A stretch of DNA of 44,578 bases from positions 1-44,578 of the forward strand of contig JAUSAO010000053.1 of NCBI GenBank assembly GCA_030652475.1, in the 5' to 3' direction. The position numbers and the translations under genes are program-made. Shown piece after piece: positions 34,948 through 44,452 of this stretch; within the stretch, counting starts at the first letter, position 1, and each line of letters opens with the position of its first letter. The DNA comes from Gallionella sp. Lineage in GTDB: Bacteria > Pseudomonadota > Gammaproteobacteria > Burkholderiales > Gallionellaceae. The notes beneath the pieces were generated by a model. The model worked only from the letters and a program-made list of their open reading frames with translations, did not search any database and was not told the DNA's origin.

Positions 34948-35382
34948 TTACTCTGCGATGCTGCCGCCAGCGGCTTCAATCGCTGCACGCGCGCCTTTGG
35001 TAACCAGCAATCCCTGCAATTTAACTACACGCGAAATTTCGCCGCACAGAAATACTTTAGCGGACAGCGCGCCAGCTCTTACAAGACCAGCTTGCTTAAG
35101 AGCCAGCAGGTCGATTGCGTCTACAGGCAATTTTTGCAGATCGGCCAGGCGAACCTGAACGGTATAGTTACGCGTCAACGAAACAAAGCCACGTTTTGGC
35201 AAGCGACGCTGCAAAGGCATTTGACCGCCTTCAAAACCCACTTTATGAAAGCCGCCCGCGCGGGACTTCTGTCCCTTGTGGCCGCGGCCACAAGTTTTTC
35301 CCAAACCGGAACCGATACCGCGACCCACACGGCGTTTTGCGTGCTTGGCACCAGGCGCTGCTTGAATAGTATTAAGTTGCAT
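34948..35382 (-). CDS. rplO: 50S ribosomal protein L15
   Basis: The 144-residue protein starts [20 protein letters not shown] and has the glycine-rich [19 protein letters not shown] stretch of L15, which threads into 23S rRNA. It sits between rpmD and secY with 2- and 11-base spacers. Confidence 0.97.
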   Translation of the reverse strand: MQLNTIQAAPGAKHAKRRVGRGIGSGLGKTCGRGHKGQKSRAGGFHKVGFEGGQMPLQRRLPKRGFVSLTRNYTVQVRLADLQKLPVDAIDLLALKQAGLVRAGALSAKVFLCGEISRVVKLQGLLVTKGARAAIEAAGGSIAE

Positions 35383-35384
35383 AA

Positions 35385-35570
35385 TTAGGCCTCGTATTTA
35401 ACCAAGTAAAACACTTTGTTAATCATGCCACGAACACAAGGAGTGTCTTCAAGTTGCACGGTGTGATTGATACGACGCAGACCCAAGCCGCGAATCGTAT
35501 CGCGATGCGATTGCTTAGTACCAATCACGCTTTTGACCTGTGTTACTTTAATTGTTTTGGCTTGTGTCAT
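35385..35570 (-). CDS. rpmD: 50S ribosomal protein L30
   Basis: The 61-residue protein contains the L30 core [20 protein letters not shown] and the [19 protein letters not shown] segment. L30 is present in most but not all bacteria. It lies 3 bases after rpsE and 2 bases before rplO in the spc operon. Confidence 0.96.
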   Translation of the reverse strand: MTQAKTIKVTQVKSVIGTKQSHRDTIRGLGLRRINHTVQLEDTPCVRGMINKVFYLVKYEA

Positions 35571-35573
35571 TTC

Positions 35574-36092
35574 TTACCCCAAAATTTCATCAAGGTTCTT
35601 GCCGCGTTTCGCAGCAATCTCCGAAGGAGCATTCAAAGCCTTAAGACCGTTCAATGTCGCGCGCACAACGTTGTAGGGGTTGCTGGAACCGATACATTTG
35701 GCCGAAACATCACGTACACCTACCGCTTCGAATACCGCACGCATCGCGCCACCAGCAATAATTCCTGTACCCTCAACCGCAGGGCGCATCAGAACCTTAG
35801 CGGCCCCGTGTTTACCAACGACAGCATGATGCAATGTGCCATTTTTCAGATTAACCTTGATCAGATTGCGGCGACATTCTTCCATTGCTTTTTGAACGGC
35901 AACTGGAACCTCTTTGGACTTACCCTTGCCCATCGAAATACGACCATCACCATCACCGACAACAGCCAGCGCGGCAAATCCCATGATACGTCCACCCTTA
36001 ACTACTTTGGTGACACGATTCACGGCGATCATTTTTTCGATCATGCCATCATCGCGAGCTTGTTGTTGCATTTTTCCTTGCGGCTTAGCCAT
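35574..36092 (-). CDS. rpsE: 30S ribosomal protein S5
   Basis: The 172-residue protein has the S5 N-terminal double-stranded RNA-binding domain ([20 protein letters not shown]) and the C-terminal domain with [20 protein letters not shown]5 helps decoding accuracy and mRNA unwinding. It is placed between rplR and rpmD with spacers of 13 and 3 bases. Confidence 0.97.
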   Translation of the reverse strand: MAKPQGKMQQQARDDGMIEKMIAVNRVTKVVKGGRIMGFAALAVVGDGDGRISMGKGKSKEVPVAVQKAMEECRRNLIKVNLKNGTLHHAVVGKHGAAKVLMRPAVEGTGIIAGGAMRAVFEAVGVRDVSAKCIGSSNPYNVVRATLNGLKALNAPSEIAAKRGKNLDEILG

Positions 36093-36105
36093 TGCTCAAC
36101 TCCAA

Positions 36106-36462
36106 TTAAAACTGCAGACCATGCTCACGCGCGGCTTCTGCCAACGCCTTTACACGACCGTGATAACGATTACCGGAACGATCAAAGGCAACTTGAGCAA
36201 TTCCCGCACTCTTAGCCTTCTCGGCGATACGCTGGCCCACAACAGCCGCAGCTGTCTTGTTTCCGCCATTTGCCAAATCCTTGGCAACATCAGCCTCAAG
36301 GCTTGATGCGCTAGCAAGAATCTTTCCACCGCATTCAGAAATAATCTGCGCGTAGATATGCAAATTTGTACGATGTATTGCCAGACGTACGGTTCTTTTT
36401 TCAGCAATGCGGGCACGGGTTTTGCGTGCTCTGCGCTGACGAGATGCTTTTTTATTCAACAT
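36106..36462 (-). CDS. rplR: 50S ribosomal protein L18
   Basis: The 118-residue protein begins with a basic arm ([17 protein letters not shown]) and contains [16 protein letters not shown] and the closing [21 protein letters not shown]18 binds 5S rRNA in the central protuberance together with L5. It follows rplF by 11 bases in the spc operon. Confidence 0.97.
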   Translation of the reverse strand: MLNKKASRQRRARKTRARIAEKRTVRLAIHRTNLHIYAQIISECGGKILASASSLEADVAKDLANGGNKTAAAVVGQRIAEKAKSAGIAQVAFDRSGNRYHGRVKALAEAAREHGLQF

Positions 36463-36473
36463 ATCCGCCTCAA

Positions 36474-37007
36474 TTATTTCTTCTTGGTTTCTTTCATGAT
36501 CACGACTTCATCGCTATAACGCACACCCTTGCCCTTATAAGGCTCAGGTTCACGGAATGCACGAATTTCAGCAGCAACCTGACCAACGCGTTGCTTGTCT
36601 GAACCTTTCAAAACCACTTCGGTTTGTGTAGGGGTTGTGACTTGAACGCCTGCCGGCATAGTGTAAGAAACCGGATGGGAAAAACCTAAAGTCAGATTAA
36701 GCACATCGCCCGCAGCCTGCGCACGATAACCCACCCCAACCAAAGACAACTTACGTTCAAATCCGATACTGACACCTTTGACCATATTTGCCAGCAGCGC
36801 ACGCATCGTTCCAGACATGGCATTAGCCTGCTTGGAACCATTCGTAGAAGAAAATAGCAAGCTATCACCTTCACGCACCACATTAACATCAGCAGTCATA
36901 GGATGACTAAGGGAACCCAACGGGCCCTTGACCGAAACTTCATTTGCAGCCAGAGTAACTTCAACACCACTCGGCACAATGACAGGATTCTTGGCAACTC
37001 TAGACAT
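36474..37007 (-). CDS. rplF: 50S ribosomal protein L6
   Basis: The 177-residue protein starts [17 protein letters not shown] and carries the two L6 repeats, ending [21 protein letters not shown]6 supports the sarcin-ricin loop region. It follows rpsH by 10 bases. Confidence 0.97.
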   Translation of the reverse strand: MSRVAKNPVIVPSGVEVTLAANEVSVKGPLGSLSHPMTADVNVVREGDSLLFSSTNGSKQANAMSGTMRALLANMVKGVSIGFERKLSLVGVGYRAQAAGDVLNLTLGFSHPVSYTMPAGVQVTTPTQTEVVLKGSDKQRVGQVAAEIRAFREPEPYKGKGVRYSDEVVIMKETKKK

Positions 37008-37017
37008 TTCTACCTCA

Positions 37018-37416
37018 CTACGCGACTACACAGAGCACTTCACCACCAATACCATTGGCGCGCGCTTTGCGGTCGGTCATCAAACCCTTCGAAGTGGAAA
37101 CAATCGCAATACCCAAGCCGTTCATCACCTTGGGAATATCATTGTTACCTTTGTAAATACGCAATCCAGGACGACTGATGCGCTGAATTTTTTCGATAAC
37201 AGGACGGCCACTGTAATACTTCAAACCAATTTGCAGCGTAGCCTTACCTGGCTCACCCTGCTCAACGTTGAAGCCATCTACATAGCCTTCTTCTTTCAAA
37301 ACTTCAGCGATTGCGACCTTCAATTTTGAAGACGGCATAGATACGCTGGCCTTTTCAGCCATTTGCGCATTACGAATGCGCGTCAACATATCGGAGATTG
37401 GATCATTCATGCTCAT
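37018..37416 (-). CDS. rpsH: 30S ribosomal protein S8
   Basis: The 132-residue protein starts [18 protein letters not shown] and ends [18 protein letters not shown] plus [10 protein letters not shown]8 binds the central domain of 16S rRNA and in E. coli represses the spc operon by binding its mRNA near rplE. Whether the same site exists here was not determined. It follows rpsN by 11 bases. Confidence 0.97.
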   Translation of the reverse strand: MSMNDPISDMLTRIRNAQMAEKASVSMPSSKLKVAIAEVLKEEGYVDGFNVEQGEPGKATLQIGLKYYSGRPVIEKIQRISRPGLRIYKGNNDIPKVMNGLGIAIVSTSKGLMTDRKARANGIGGEVLCVVA

Positions 37417-37427
37417 AATTATTACTC

Positions 37428-37733
37428 CTACCAGCTAGCCTTAACGATCCCGGGAATCTCACCACGCATCGCAAATTCACGAACCTTGATGCGACCCAAA
37501 CCAAATTTCCTAAACGTTCCGCGAGGGCGACCCGTCAAAGCACAGCGATTACGCAAACGCACTGGACTGGAATCCCGGGGCAACGCTTGAAGCTTAAGCC
37601 TTGCTGCTGCGCGATCTTCATCGCTCAGACTCATATTAGATATTGTTGCAAACAAATCTGCGCGTTTTGCCGCATATTTCTTTACGGTATCGCGACGCTT
37701 TTGCTCACGGTTAATCAATGACATCTTAGCCAT
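37428..37733 (-). CDS. rpsN: 30S ribosomal protein S14 (zinc-free type)
   Basis: The 101-residue protein begins [17 protein letters not shown], which fixes the ATG at 37733; a TTG two codons upstream is unlikely. The conserved [12 protein letters not shown] and [12 protein letters not shown] blocks are present. No CXXC pairs are found, so this is the long, zinc-independent form, unlike L36 and S4 in the same cluster. The start is 10 bases after the rplE stop. Confidence 0.96.
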   Translation of the reverse strand: MAKMSLINREQKRRDTVKKYAAKRADLFATISNMSLSDEDRAAARLKLQALPRDSSPVRLRNRCALTGRPRGTFRKFGLGRIKVREFAMRGEIPGIVKASW

Positions 37734-37743
37734 TAGCAATCCC

Positions 37744-38283
37744 TCATTTCTTTAATGGGAGTTTAAAAGCCAACAATAAAGCCCTGGCTTCTTCATCAGT
37801 CTTAGCGGAAGTCGTGATAGTAATATTCATACCACGCAAAGCATCGATCTTTTCGTATTCAATCTCAGGAAAAATAATCTGCTCTTTTACGCCCATGTTG
37901 TAATTACCACGACCATCAAATGATTTAGCTGAAATACCACGGAAATCACGGATACGTGGGATCGCAACAGAAATCAGACGGTCAAGAAAATCGTACATAC
38001 GCTCTTTGCGCAATGTAACTTTGCAGCCAACCGGATAGCCCTCACGAATCTTGAATCCAGCGATGGATTTTTTAGACATCGTAACGACAGGTTTTTGACC
38101 TGCAATCTTCTGCATATCACCAACCGCGAAATCCATTACTTTCTTGTCAGCAACCGCCTCACCCACACCCATATTCAAGGTGATCTTCTCGATGCGCGGC
38201 ACTTCCATTACGGACTTGTAACCGAACTGCGCCATAAGATCACTAGCGATCTTATCTTTGTAAATCTCATACAAACGAGCCAT
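37744..38283 (-). CDS. rplE: 50S ribosomal protein L5
   Basis: The 179-residue protein contains [20 protein letters not shown] and the [20 protein letters not shown] block. L5 binds 5S rRNA and contacts P-site tRNA. It follows rplX by 12 bases and precedes rpsN in the spc operon. Confidence 0.97.
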   Translation of the reverse strand: MARLYEIYKDKIASDLMAQFGYKSVMEVPRIEKITLNMGVGEAVADKKVMDFAVGDMQKIAGQKPVVTMSKKSIAGFKIREGYPVGCKVTLRKERMYDFLDRLISVAIPRIRDFRGISAKSFDGRGNYNMGVKEQIIFPEIEYEKIDALRGMNITITTSAKTDEEARALLLAFKLPLKK

Positions 38284-38295
38284 GCCCTATACCCC

Positions 38296-38610
38296 TTAAG
38301 CGTCAACAACTTCGCCGTTGGATTTGAACACACGAACCTTGCGTCCATCTTCCAGCGTTTTAATACCGACTCGATCACCCTTGCTCGTAGCGGCGTTATA
38401 CAAGGCCACATTGGAGACATGAATTTTCGCTTCTTTTTCGACGATACCGCCAGATACACCCTTAACCGGATTTGGTTTCTGATGCTTTTTGACTTTATTG
38501 ACACCGCTAACCAACAAATACTCGCCGAGCACGCGCAGCACATTGCCACGATTACCCTTGTCTTTGCCAGCGATTACAATTACGTCATCGTTCTTTTTAA
38601 TCTTACGCAT
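38296..38610 (-). CDS. rplX: 50S ribosomal protein L24
   Basis: The 104-residue protein opens [19 protein letters not shown] with the KOW-type motif and has [20 protein letters not shown]24 is an early assembly protein of the large subunit near the tunnel exit. It follows rplN by 27 bases. Confidence 0.97.
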   Translation of the reverse strand: MRKIKKNDDVIVIAGKDKGNRGNVLRVLGEYLLVSGVNKVKKHQKPNPVKGVSGGIVEKEAKIHVSNVALYNAATSKGDRVGIKTLEDGRKVRVFKSNGEVVDA

Positions 38611-38637
38611 GATTTTCCTCGAATCTACCTGTTAACG

Positions 38638-39006
38638 CTAAAGCACTTCAGGCGCAAGCGAAACGATCTTCATAAACTTTTCAGTACGCAGTTCACGAGT
38701 TACCGGCCCGAAGATACGAGTACCAATAGGCTCAAGCTTAGCATTCAACAACACCGCAGCGTTGCCATCAAACTTAACCAGCGAACCATCAGAACGTCGC
38801 ACACCCTTAGCAGTACGAACCACTACAGCATTGTAGACTTCGCCCTTCTTTACACGGCCACGTGGAGCTGCATCACGAATACTTACCTTGATAACATCAC
38901 CAACGGAAGCATAACGACGCTTGGAACCACCCAATACCTTGATGCACATAACCGAGCGCGCTCCAGTATTGTCAGCCACATCTAAAACAGACTGCATTTG
39001 TATCAT
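38638..39006 (-). CDS. rplN: 50S ribosomal protein L14
   Basis: The 122-residue protein begins [20 protein letters not shown], and the family sequence requires the first ATG at 39006. L14 contributes to intersubunit contacts. It is the first gene of the spc operon in the classical arrangement. The 151-base gap upstream contains a candidate promoter and short hairpins, in agreement with that. Confidence 0.97.
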   Translation of the reverse strand: MIQMQSVLDVADNTGARSVMCIKVLGGSKRRYASVGDVIKVSIRDAAPRGRVKKGEVYNAVVVRTAKGVRRSDGSLVKFDGNAAVLLNAKLEPIGTRIFGPVTRELRTEKFMKIVSLAPEVL

Positions 39007-39099
39007 TATTTAATCTCCAACTTTTTCCGCCAATAGCGGCCAGTTTTGGAACCCGTTCGGGTTAAGGTCGCCATCAGCGGCGATGAAACTAAGCCGCTT

Positions 39100-39127
39100 A
39101 TTATATGCAAATTAAGAAAACTTGCAA
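39100..39127 (-). promoter_or_regulatory. candidate spc-operon promoter upstream of rplN
   Basis: On the minus strand TTGCAA (39127-39122) is followed after 16 bases by a perfect TATAAT (39105-39100). It lies in the only long gap (151 bases) inside the S10-spc genes, exactly where E. coli places its spc promoter between rpsQ and rplN. The predicted leader of about 85 bases has small hairpins, for example AACCCGAACGGGTT. The -35 box matches the consensus at only four of six positions. Confidence 0.6.
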
Positions 39128-39157
39128 GCTGAAATTACACACACTACAAAATAAACC

Positions 39158-39403
39158 TTACGCGGCTTTAACAACACGCCATGCTTTGGTTTTTGCAAGA
39201 GGACGACACTCTTCAATCGTGACCACATCGCCGGTATGACATTCATTTGCTTCATCATGTGCATGATATTTCTTAGACACACGGATGATCTTACCCAGCA
39301 AGGGATGTTTTACTTTACGCTCGATCAAAACGGTTATCGTTTTGTCCATTTTGTCACTTGTGACAGTACCCGTCAGGGTACGTTTAAGTTTAGCTTCGCT
39401 CAT
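39158..39403 (-). CDS. rpsQ: 30S ribosomal protein S17
   Basis: The 81-residue OB-fold protein includes [19 protein letters not shown] and the [18 protein letters not shown] block. The ATG at 39403 has AAGGAAG seven bases upstream and shares one base with the rpmC stop. A GTG one codon earlier is a weaker alternative. It is the last gene of the S10 operon by the classical scheme. Confidence 0.95.
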   Translation of the reverse strand: MSEAKLKRTLTGTVTSDKMDKTITVLIERKVKHPLLGKIIRVSKKYHAHDEANECHTGDVVTIEECRPLAKTKAWRVVKAA

Positions 39404-39594
39404 CACTGTGCTTCCTTCTGCTTCATTACGGTTTTAATCCGCGCAATATCACGACGAACCTTACGCATTTCACTGGTCTTGGTCATTTGTTGCGTCGCGA
39501 CTTGCATACGCAGGCCGAATTGAGCCCTGGTCAAAGAGAGCAGATCTTGCTGCAATTCCGACACTGACTTGGTCTTAAGTTCACTAGCCTTCAT
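39403..39594 (-). CDS. rpmC: 50S ribosomal protein L29
   Basis: The 63-residue two-helix protein begins [20 protein letters not shown] and has [11 protein letters not shown]29 lies at the tunnel exit and helps dock trigger factor and SRP. It follows rplP by 2 bases and overlaps rpsQ by one base. Confidence 0.96.
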   Translation of the reverse strand: MKASELKTKSVSELQQDLLSLTRAQFGLRMQVATQQMTKTSEMRKVRRDIARIKTVMKQKEAQ

Positions 39595-39596
39595 GA

Positions 39597-40013
39597 TTAT
39601 TCACCCACCTGTCTAACGACGAACACAGTCGCAAGTGGCAGCTTTGCAGATGCCAACTTAAACGCTTCACGCGCCAATGTTTCAGTAACACCATCCATCT
39701 CATACAACATCTTGCCTGGCTGAATCTCGGCGACGTAGTATTCAGGATTACCCTTACCGTTACCCATACGAACTTCAGCCGGTTTTTTCGAGATAGGCTT
39801 ATCCGGGAATACACGAATCCAGATACGACCACCACGCTTGATATGACGAGTCATTGCCCGACGTGCGGCTTCAATTTGACGAGCAGTCAAACGACCGCGC
39901 GCAACCGATTTCAGACCAAATTCACCGAAACTAACCTTGTTGCCACGAGTAGCAATACCGGTATTACGGCCTTTTTGCTCCTTGCGGTATTTTCTTCTAG
40001 CTGGCTGTAGCAT
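39597..40013 (-). CDS. rplP: 50S ribosomal protein L16
   Basis: The 138-residue protein begins [19 protein letters not shown] and has the [20 protein letters not shown] core plus [21 protein letters not shown]16 positions tRNA near the peptidyl-transferase centre. Its first 17 bases overlap the end of rpsC, the longest overlap in the cluster. Confidence 0.97.
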   Translation of the reverse strand: MLQPARRKYRKEQKGRNTGIATRGNKVSFGEFGLKSVARGRLTARQIEAARRAMTRHIKRGGRIWIRVFPDKPISKKPAEVRMGNGKGNPEYYVAEIQPGKMLYEMDGVTETLAREAFKLASAKLPLATVFVVRQVGE

Positions 40014-40704
40014 GCTTAGCTCCCGACTTTTTTACGCGTTTTTCTGCATCAGCAACAACTGGCGCAGCAACTTCCTGACCGATATCACCCTTATATACCC
40101 ATACCTTGACACCGATAATGCCGTAGGTTGTCTTCGCCTCGGAAGTACCGTAGTCAATGTCGGCACGCAATGTATGCAATGGTACACGGCCTTCGCGATA
40201 CCATTCGGTACGCGCGATCTCAATACCATTCAAACGCCCCCCGCTCATGATCTTGATGCCCAATGCACCCAGACGCATCGCGTTTTGCATGGAGCGCTTC
40301 ATCGCACGGCGGAACATGATACGTTTTTCCAATTGTGCGGTGATATTATCTGCTATCAATTGAGCATCAATTTCAGGCTTGCGAACTTCTTCAATGGCCA
40401 GATCAACAGACTGAAGACCCATACGCTTGCGCAATTCAGCACGCAGCAGTTCGATATCTTCGCCTTTTTTCCCGATAACCATACCAGGACGAGCCGTGTA
40501 AATAGTTACTTTCGCACTTTTGGCAGGACGCTCGATGACAATTTTAGAAACCATCGCCGAAGCCAGCTTCTTTTTCAAGAATGCGCGAACTTCAATGTCT
40601 TTAAGCAACATGTCAGCAAAATTGGCGCTATTTGCATACCACTTAGAATCCCAGTTCTTACGAACGCTTAACCGGAAACCGGTTGGGTGAATTTTCTGTC
40701 CCAT
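39997..40704 (-). CDS. rpsC: 30S ribosomal protein S3
   Basis: The 235-residue protein starts [20 protein letters not shown] and has the KH RNA-binding segment ([20 protein letters not shown]), then [21 protein letters not shown]3 lines the mRNA entry tunnel. It follows rplV by 9 bases. Confidence 0.97.
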   Translation of the reverse strand: MGQKIHPTGFRLSVRKNWDSKWYANSANFADMLLKDIEVRAFLKKKLASAMVSKIVIERPAKSAKVTIYTARPGMVIGKKGEDIELLRAELRKRMGLQSVDLAIEEVRKPEIDAQLIADNITAQLEKRIMFRRAMKRSMQNAMRLGALGIKIMSGGRLNGIEIARTEWYREGRVPLHTLRADIDYGTSEAKTTYGIIGVKVWVYKGDIGQEVAAPVVADAEKRVKKSGAKHATAS

Positions 40705-40713
40705 AATTTATCC

Positions 40714-41052
40714 TCAGGCTCCGACGCTAACAGTGATATGACAAGTCTGTTTTTCGATCTTGTTGCCTCGACCCTTCGCACGCGCCATGAAACGCTTGAG
40801 CGAAGATGCCTTGTCAACATAAATAACCTTAACCTTCAACTCATCAATGTCTGCGCCATCATTATGTTCGGCATTGGCGATTGCTGAATCAAGCGCTTTC
40901 TTGATAATTCCGGCGCCCTTTTTAGGACTGAAATTCAAGATATTAAGCGCCTGCGCAACTGGCAAACCGCGAATCTGATCCGCAACCAAGCGAGCCTTTT
41001 GTGCGGAGAGGTGAATGTTTTTTGCAACTGCAGTAGTAGTCGTAGTCATCAT
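40714..41052 (-). CDS. rplV: 50S ribosomal protein L22
   Basis: The 112-residue protein contains [20 protein letters not shown] and the tunnel-lining hairpin region ending [17 protein letters not shown]. It starts with two adjacent ATG codons, and the second (41049) is also possible. L22 lines the peptide exit tunnel. It lies between rpsS and rpsC. Confidence 0.96.
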   Translation of the reverse strand: MMTTTTTAVAKNIHLSAQKARLVADQIRGLPVAQALNILNFSPKKGAGIIKKALDSAIANAEHNDGADIDELKVKVIYVDKASSLKRFMARAKGRGNKIEKQTCHITVSVGA

Positions 41053-41058
41053 GCCCCC

Positions 41059-41337
41059 TTATCTCTTAACTGCTTTTTTATCAGCAGCATGACCCTTGAA
41101 GGTACGAGTCAGAGAGAATTCACCCAACTTATGACCAACCATATTTTCAGAAACGTACACAGGAATATGCTGCTTGCCATTGTGTACAGCAATCGTCAAC
41201 CCGACGAACTCAGGCAACACCGTGGAACGGCGTGACCAGGTTTTGACCGGGCGTTTATCATTTGTTGCGCGAACTGTCTCAATCTTTTTGAGCAGATGTG
41301 CATCAACAAATGGACCTTTTTTAACGGAACGTGCCAT
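41059..41337 (-). CDS. rpsS: 30S ribosomal protein S19
   Basis: The 92-residue protein begins [20 protein letters not shown] and has [20 protein letters not shown] and the [13 protein letters not shown] end. S19 pairs with S13 in the small-subunit head. It is located between rplB and rplV with spacers of 13 and 6 bases. Confidence 0.97.
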   Translation of the reverse strand: MARSVKKGPFVDAHLLKKIETVRATNDKRPVKTWSRRSTVLPEFVGLTIAVHNGKQHIPVYVSENMVGHKLGEFSLTRTFKGHAADKKAVKR

Positions 41338-41350
41338 GTTTACTTACCCC

Positions 41351-42178
41351 TTAAGCCTTAAAGCGACGACGCACGATCATACCGTCAGTGCGCTTGTTGC
41401 GACGAGTACGGAAGCCCTTAGCCGGCACGCCCCAAGGGCTGACCGGATGACGACCAGCTGCAGTCTTACCCTCACCACCACCGTGCGGGTGATCTACAGG
41501 ATTCATGACCACACCACGGACGGTTGGGCGAACACCACGCCAGCGCATCGCACCCGCTTTGCCGATGGAACGCAGACTATGCTCGGAATTACCCACTTCG
41601 CCCAAGGTTGCTTTGCAATCAACATGCACTTTGCGAATTTCGCCTGAGCGCAAACGCAGCTGCGCGTAACTTCCATCACGAGCCAGCAATTGCACCGATG
41701 TACCAGCCGAACGTGCCAATTGAGCACCTTTACCTGGCAGCATCTCGATACAGTGGATCGTAGAACCAACCGGAATGTTACGCAGCGGCAGCGCATTGCC
41801 AGCGCGGATAGGCGCTTCCGAACCACTCATCAAAGCCGCGCCCGCAGAAATTCCCTTGGGTGCAATGATGTAGCGACGCTCACCGTCAACATACAACAGC
41901 AGCGCAATATTAGCACTACGGTTAGGGTCGTATTCCAGACGCTCAACCGTGCAAGGAATACCATCCTTACTACGCTTGAAGTCAATGAGACGATAATGCT
42001 GCTTGTGCCCACCGCCCATATGACGGGTAGTGATGTGGCCGTTGTTATTACGACCAGCTGTTTTTGTTTGTTTTTCCAGCAAAGATGCAACAGGCTTACC
42101 CTTATGCAATTCCTTGTTAACGACGCGCAATACAGCACGTTGTCCTGGCGTTGTTGGTTTTAGTTTAATTAATGCCAT
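41351..42178 (-). CDS. rplB: 50S ribosomal protein L2
   Basis: The 275-residue protein contains [20 protein letters not shown] and the catalytic-centre-proximal block [20 protein letters not shown], with the conserved histidine of L2. L2 is required for subunit association and peptidyl transfer. It follows rplW by 5 bases. Confidence 0.98.
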   Translation of the reverse strand: MALIKLKPTTPGQRAVLRVVNKELHKGKPVASLLEKQTKTAGRNNNGHITTRHMGGGHKQHYRLIDFKRSKDGIPCTVERLEYDPNRSANIALLLYVDGERRYIIAPKGISAGAALMSGSEAPIRAGNALPLRNIPVGSTIHCIEMLPGKGAQLARSAGTSVQLLARDGSYAQLRLRSGEIRKVHVDCKATLGEVGNSEHSLRSIGKAGAMRWRGVRPTVRGVVMNPVDHPHGGGEGKTAAGRHPVSPWGVPAKGFRTRRNKRTDGMIVRRRFKA

Positions 42179-42183
42179 GATAA

Positions 42184-42501
42184 TTATCCTTGCTCGCTTA
42201 CAGCGAAGTTAATTTCCTGACCGGAAGCCAAACAAACGTAGGCTTTCTTCCAGTTGTTGCGGCGGCCAATAAAACGACCCGTGCGCTTAACCTTGCCCTT
42301 AACGGATGCAACTTGCACGCTGTCAACCTTAACATTGAACATAAACTCAACTGCCGCTTTGATCTCAGGCTTGGTCGCATCAGTCGCTACGCGAAATATA
42401 ACTTGCTCGTACTTGTCAGCAACATAAGTTGCCTTTTCAGAGATTTGAGGCGCGATCAATACTTTCATCAAACGCTCTTGACCAAATGTATGTGTGCTCA
42501 T
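42184..42501 (-). CDS. rplW: 50S ribosomal protein L23
   Basis: The 105-residue protein includes [20 protein letters not shown] and the [20 protein letters not shown] extension. The family needs the ERLMKVL lead, supporting the ATG at 42501, which overlaps the rplD stop (ATGA). L23 is the main docking site for trigger factor and SRP at the tunnel exit. Confidence 0.96.
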   Translation of the reverse strand: MSTHTFGQERLMKVLIAPQISEKATYVADKYEQVIFRVATDATKPEIKAAVEFMFNVKVDSVQVASVKGKVKRTGRFIGRRNNWKKAYVCLASGQEINFAVSEQG

Positions 42502-43124
42502 GCGAACATCTCCTCAATTTTAGCTACCGCTCCGCGTGTCACAACCACACTCGGGAAACGAACCAGACTAACAGGATCAGCCTGATAAGCCTCCAGAACC
42601 AGCACGTTGGGCAGATTACGTGAAGACAGGTACAGGTTTTCATCCATACTGTCCGTGATAATCAAAACACGTCCAGAACCAAAACCCAAACCATTGATCT
42701 TCTGCGCCAGAAGCTTGGTCTTGGGCGAATCTACAGTCAGATCATCCACAACAACCAAACGGTTCTCAGATACCAATTTAGAAAGAATCGCAGCAAAACC
42801 TGCGCGATACATCTTGCGGTTTACTTTTTGCGTGTAGTTTTCTTCGCCAGTATTAGGAAAAATCTTACCACCACCACGCCAGATAGGGCTTGACGCCATA
42901 CCTGCACGAGCACGACCCGTACCTTTTTGAGCAAAAGGCTTACGCGTACTCTTGGCAATCTCGCAACGGCTCTTTTGCTTACTGTTACCAGCACGGGCAT
43001 TCGCCTGATAAGCCGTTACCAGCTGGTGAACCAGATCCTCGTTGTATGCACGACCGAAAACTTCATCAGAAGCATTCAAATTCGAGGTTGACTGACCCTG
43101 ATTATTAATAACTTTAAGTTCCAT
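42498..43124 (-). CDS. rplD: 50S ribosomal protein L4
   Basis: The 208-residue protein has the extended tunnel loop ([20 protein letters not shown] then [13 protein letters not shown]). L4 is an assembly initiator and, in E. coli, the autogenous repressor of the S10 operon. Its ATG shares one base with the rplC stop (TAATG), and its stop overlaps rplW. Confidence 0.97.
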   Translation of the reverse strand: MELKVINNQGQSTSNLNASDEVFGRAYNEDLVHQLVTAYQANARAGNSKQKSRCEIAKSTRKPFAQKGTGRARAGMASSPIWRGGGKIFPNTGEENYTQKVNRKMYRAGFAAILSKLVSENRLVVVDDLTVDSPKTKLLAQKINGLGFGSGRVLIITDSMDENLYLSSRNLPNVLVLEAYQADPVSLVRFPSVVVTRGAVAKIEEMFA

Positions 43125-43768
43125 TACGCACCTGCCTTTACTGCTGGGCGCACAATGATGCTGCTGTTAGTGCAGCCGGGAACGGCGCCCTTAACCAACA
43201 GCAATTGACGAGCAACGTCAACACGTACGATTTGCAGATTTTGAACTGTTCTCTGAACATCACCGAGATGACCGGTCATGCGCTTGCCTGGAAATACACG
43301 CCCCGGATCCTGTGCCATACCGATAGAACCCGGTACGTTATGCGACTTGGAGTTACCGTGAGAAGCGCGACCGGATTTGAAGTGGTGACGCTTGATGGTG
43401 CCGGCGTAACCCTTACCTTTAGTGGTGCCGGTTACATCAACAAGCTGCCCAACCTGAAACATCTCAACACTGACCACAGAACCAAGCTGAAGATCATTCA
43501 GTTGCTCCGGAGAAACTGTAAATTCCTTCAATTTACTCCCGGCTTCAACACCTGCCTTGGCATAATGCCCGGCTGCAGCGCTGGTCACGCGGCTTGCACG
43601 ACGTACACCGTGTGCCAATTGCACAGCAGTATATCCATCGTTAGCTACGGATTTAACCTGAGTAACACGATTATTGGACACTTCCAGCACTGTTACTGGC
43701 AACGATGAACCGTCTTCAGTAAAAACGCGGGTCATGCCAATCTTGCGACCGACAAGTCCTAGACTCAT
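43124..43768 (-). CDS. rplC: 50S ribosomal protein L3
   Basis: The 214-residue protein starts [20 protein letters not shown] and has the core [20 protein letters not shown] and [20 protein letters not shown]. The glutamine methylated by PrmB in E. coli lies in the latter block. An unusual 156-base gap holding a palindromic repeat separates it from rpsJ. Confidence 0.97.
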   Translation of the reverse strand: MSLGLVGRKIGMTRVFTEDGSSLPVTVLEVSNNRVTQVKSVANDGYTAVQLAHGVRRASRVTSAAAGHYAKAGVEAGSKLKEFTVSPEQLNDLQLGSVVSVEMFQVGQLVDVTGTTKGKGYAGTIKRHHFKSGRASHGNSKSHNVPGSIGMAQDPGRVFPGKRMTGHLGDVQRTVQNLQIVRVDVARQLLLVKGAVPGCTNSSIIVRPAVKAGA

Positions 43769-43825
43769 TTCAATTTCCTCTTGTTAAGGGGCCAACTACA
43801 ATTGGTTAGCCGATTATAAAACTTA

Positions 43826-43915
43826 GCTTCTAGTCATTAGTGGCCAGTCTTTAGCCTGCTTTGTCCGCTTAGCGGAACCTGCTTTAACTAACGACCAACG
43901 TCTAGCTTCTATAAA
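43826..43915. repeat. palindromic repeat C between rpsJ and rplC
   Basis: TAGTCATTAGTGGCCAGTCT on the left and TAACTAACGACCAACGTCTA on the right are imperfect inverted arms. They surround the hairpin GTCCGCTTAGCGGA, which is followed by ACCTGCTTT. The arm family (TCGTTAGT) is shared with repeat D at 44350-44435, and the hairpin with repeats A and B. It occupies most of the spacer inside the S10 operon. Confidence 0.6.
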
Positions 43916-43924
43916 CTTTTCTTA

Positions 43925-44236
43925 CTATTGCAACTTGATTTCCACATCCACACCAGCTGGCAAATCAAGTTTCATCAATGCGTCAACCGTCTTGTCAGTT
44001 GGATCAACAATATCCATCAGACGAAGATGAGTGCGAATTTCAAACTGGTCACGTGATGTTTTGTTCACGTGAGGCGAACGCAAAACGTCAAAACGCTCAA
44101 TCTTGGTAGGCAACGGCACCGGGCCATTTACAACTGCGCCTGTGCGCTTTGCTGTTTCAACGATACGGGCAGCAGATTGATCTATCAAACGATAATCAAA
44201 CGCTTTAAGGCGGATGCGAATTTTTTGACTTTGCAT
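43925..44236 (-). CDS. rpsJ: 30S ribosomal protein S10
   Basis: The 103-residue protein begins [19 protein letters not shown] and contains [18 protein letters not shown]10 (NusE) also takes part in transcription antitermination with NusB. It is the first ribosomal gene after tuf. The 216-base spacer upstream holds repeat D and a possible promoter. Confidence 0.97.
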   Translation of the reverse strand: MQSQKIRIRLKAFDYRLIDQSAARIVETAKRTGAVVNGPVPLPTKIERFDVLRSPHVNKTSRDQFEIRTHLRLMDIVDPTDKTVDALMKLDLPAGVDVEIKLQ

Positions 44237-44313
44237 AATTTTCTCTTGCTTATTGCGGCAATGCCGCTAATTAAAGAACAAACTCACGCGAACAGCTTCA
44301 CGTGAGGGGGCGC

Positions 44314-44342
44314 ATTGTATGCGGAGTCAACCGAACATGCAA
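44314..44342 (-). promoter_or_regulatory. possible promoter upstream of rpsJ
   Basis: On the minus strand TTGCAT (44342-44337), 17 bases, then TACAAT (44319-44314), about 75 bases before the rpsJ start. The -10 box matches five of six positions, but the -35 box matches only three. It lies downstream of repeat D in the tuf-rpsJ spacer. A matching inverted repeat (CTCACG/CGTGAG, about 44283-44306) lies in the predicted leader. Confidence 0.35.
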
Positions 44343-44349
44343 GCAAAAG

Positions 44350-44435
44350 CAGTCGTTAGTTATTAGTCGCTAGTCGTTAGTTGGTTTTGTCCGCTGCGCG
44401 GACACTGCTTTCACTAACGACTAACGACTTACGTC
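44350..44435. repeat. palindromic repeat D between tuf and rpsJ
   Basis: Direct TCGTTAGT units on the left (AGTCGTTAGTTATTAGTCGC then TAGTCGTTAGT) face ACTAACGACTAACGACTTACG on the right. Between them lies the perfect hairpin GTCCGCTGCGCGGAC followed by ACTGCTTTC. It is the better-preserved relative of repeat C, 435 bases away. Confidence 0.65.
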
Positions 44436-44452
44436 TGACAACTGTTTCTTTT

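Noticed and set aside
35454..36215. Long plus-strand open frame opposite rpmD-rpsE-rplR
   Set aside because: It runs antisense through three certain ribosomal genes and shows no domain pattern.
38095..38985. 296-codon plus-strand open frame opposite rplE-rplX-rplN
   Set aside because: Antisense to three ribosomal protein genes, no ribosome-binding site and no recognisable product.
39937..40671. 244-codon plus-strand open frame opposite rplP-rpsC
   Set aside because: Antisense to essential ribosomal genes; explained by their codon composition.
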